In this document: piece after piece, positions 5,777-5,919 of the stretch
How the letters are laid out: the number at the start of each line of letters is the position of its first letter
Numbering within the stretch: the stretch's first letter is position 1
Source: an archaeon
Lineage (GTDB): Archaea; Asgardarchaeota; Hermodarchaeia; Hermodarchaeales; Hermodarchaeaceae
Direction of reading: 5' to 3'
Assembly (NCBI GenBank): GCA_016550485.1
Contig: JABXGV010000223.1
Location: 1 to 5,919, forward strand
DNA: 5,919 nucleotides
Program-made: the position numbers and the translations under genes
The notes under the pieces: generated by a model
What the model was told of the DNA's origin: nothing
Seen by the model: only the letters and a program-made list of their open reading frames with translations
Database searches by the model: none

Positions 5777-5797
5777 AGCTAGAATCTAGCTAGCTAG
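5777..5797. repeat. 15-base palindrome merged with three tandem CTAG units
   Basis: AGCTAGAATCTAGCT (5777-5791) is a perfect 7-base inverted repeat around a single central base. It overlaps (CTAG)3 at 5786-5797. The TAG stop of the right-edge gene (5790-5792) lies inside. In RNA it could fold at the end of that message, but there is no following T-run in the minus-strand direction, so a classical terminator is not supported. Confidence 0.6.
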
Positions 5798-5919
5798 TTA
5801 GATAATATCTTCCGTCCTTTGTTGCAATGACACCAGAAGGTATGATTGTGTTGGCACTCATTTTCAGCCACTTTTCATCAAGTTTGAGTTCTTTGGGTGT
5901 TTTAGCAGTCTCTTCAGAA
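5790..5919 (-). CDS. C-terminal 42 residues of an unrecognised protein, N-terminus beyond right edge
   Basis: The frame enters from the right edge and ends at TAG 5790-5792. The visible tail has a charged, lysine-rich segment (EETAKTPKELKLDEKWLKM) followed by ANTIIPSGVIATKDGRYYLTS. The last part looks like two short beta strands with a turn (IIPSGVIA, turn at KDG, RYYLT), as at the end of a winged-helix or beta-hairpin domain. Codon use and composition look like real coding sequence, and no competing plus-strand frame explains the interval. Too little is visible to assign a family. It is followed by about 80 non-coding bases and then the membrane-anchor remnant. Confidence 0.6.
   Translation of the reverse strand, partial: SEETAKTPKELKLDEKWLKMSANTIIPSGVIATKDGRYYLTS

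Overview
All recognisable genes lie on the minus strand. The window looks archaeal. There is an AT-rich TATA-like element about 29 bases before a start codon that has no ribosome-binding site, as expected for a leaderless mRNA. Other genes have GGTGA/GGAGG-type Shine-Dalgarno sequences. The gene set (PadR regulator, BtrH-like protein, M3 peptidase, ligase-type nucleotidyltransferase, flavodoxin) and a charged-tail C-terminal membrane anchor fit an Asgard-type or other mesophilic archaeon. That placement is inference; no rRNA or other lineage marker is present. Five of the six genes whose stop codon can be seen end in TAG, so TAG is an ordinary stop here.

Layout in transcription order (right to left). 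At the right edge is the last 42 codons of an unrecognised gene (5790-5919). Its stop sits in a 15-base palindrome and a run of CTAG units. Next is a start-less open stretch (5572-5706) encoding a classical C-terminal transmembrane anchor, probably the remnant of a surface or membrane protein. Then come a compact 472-residue M3-type zinc metallopeptidase (4076-5494) and an unrecognised four-helix membrane protein that starts with TTG behind a strong Shine-Dalgarno (3291-3986).

The centre is a small operon. A PadR-family repressor (2657-3217), apparently leaderless and preceded by repeated AGTAT/AGTATT sites, overlaps by 8 bases a BtrH-like papain-fold protein with a DUF4872-type C-terminal half (1516-2664). 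A third start follows directly behind the BtrH stop and encodes about 25 residues that match the N-terminus of GyrI-like ligand-binding proteins, then ends (1390-1500). It is read here as a truncated third cistron. The original unit would have been repressor, papain-fold transferase or hydrolase, and small-molecule-binding protein, suggesting response to or modification of a small molecule.

To the left are a 156-residue flavodoxin with its own promoter (869-1339) and a gene that runs off the left edge (1-658). The latter has no stop inside the window and is easily missed. Its 219 visible residues carry motifs I (KYNG), III (FIGE) and IIIa (VFDY) of the covalent nucleotidyltransferase (ATP-dependent DNA/RNA ligase) superfamily.

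The most interesting points are the edge-truncated ligase-like enzyme with Asn in motif I, the PadR-BtrH-(GyrI remnant) operon, and the membrane-anchor remnant. No complete novel system, CRISPR array, RNA gene or insertion sequence was seen.
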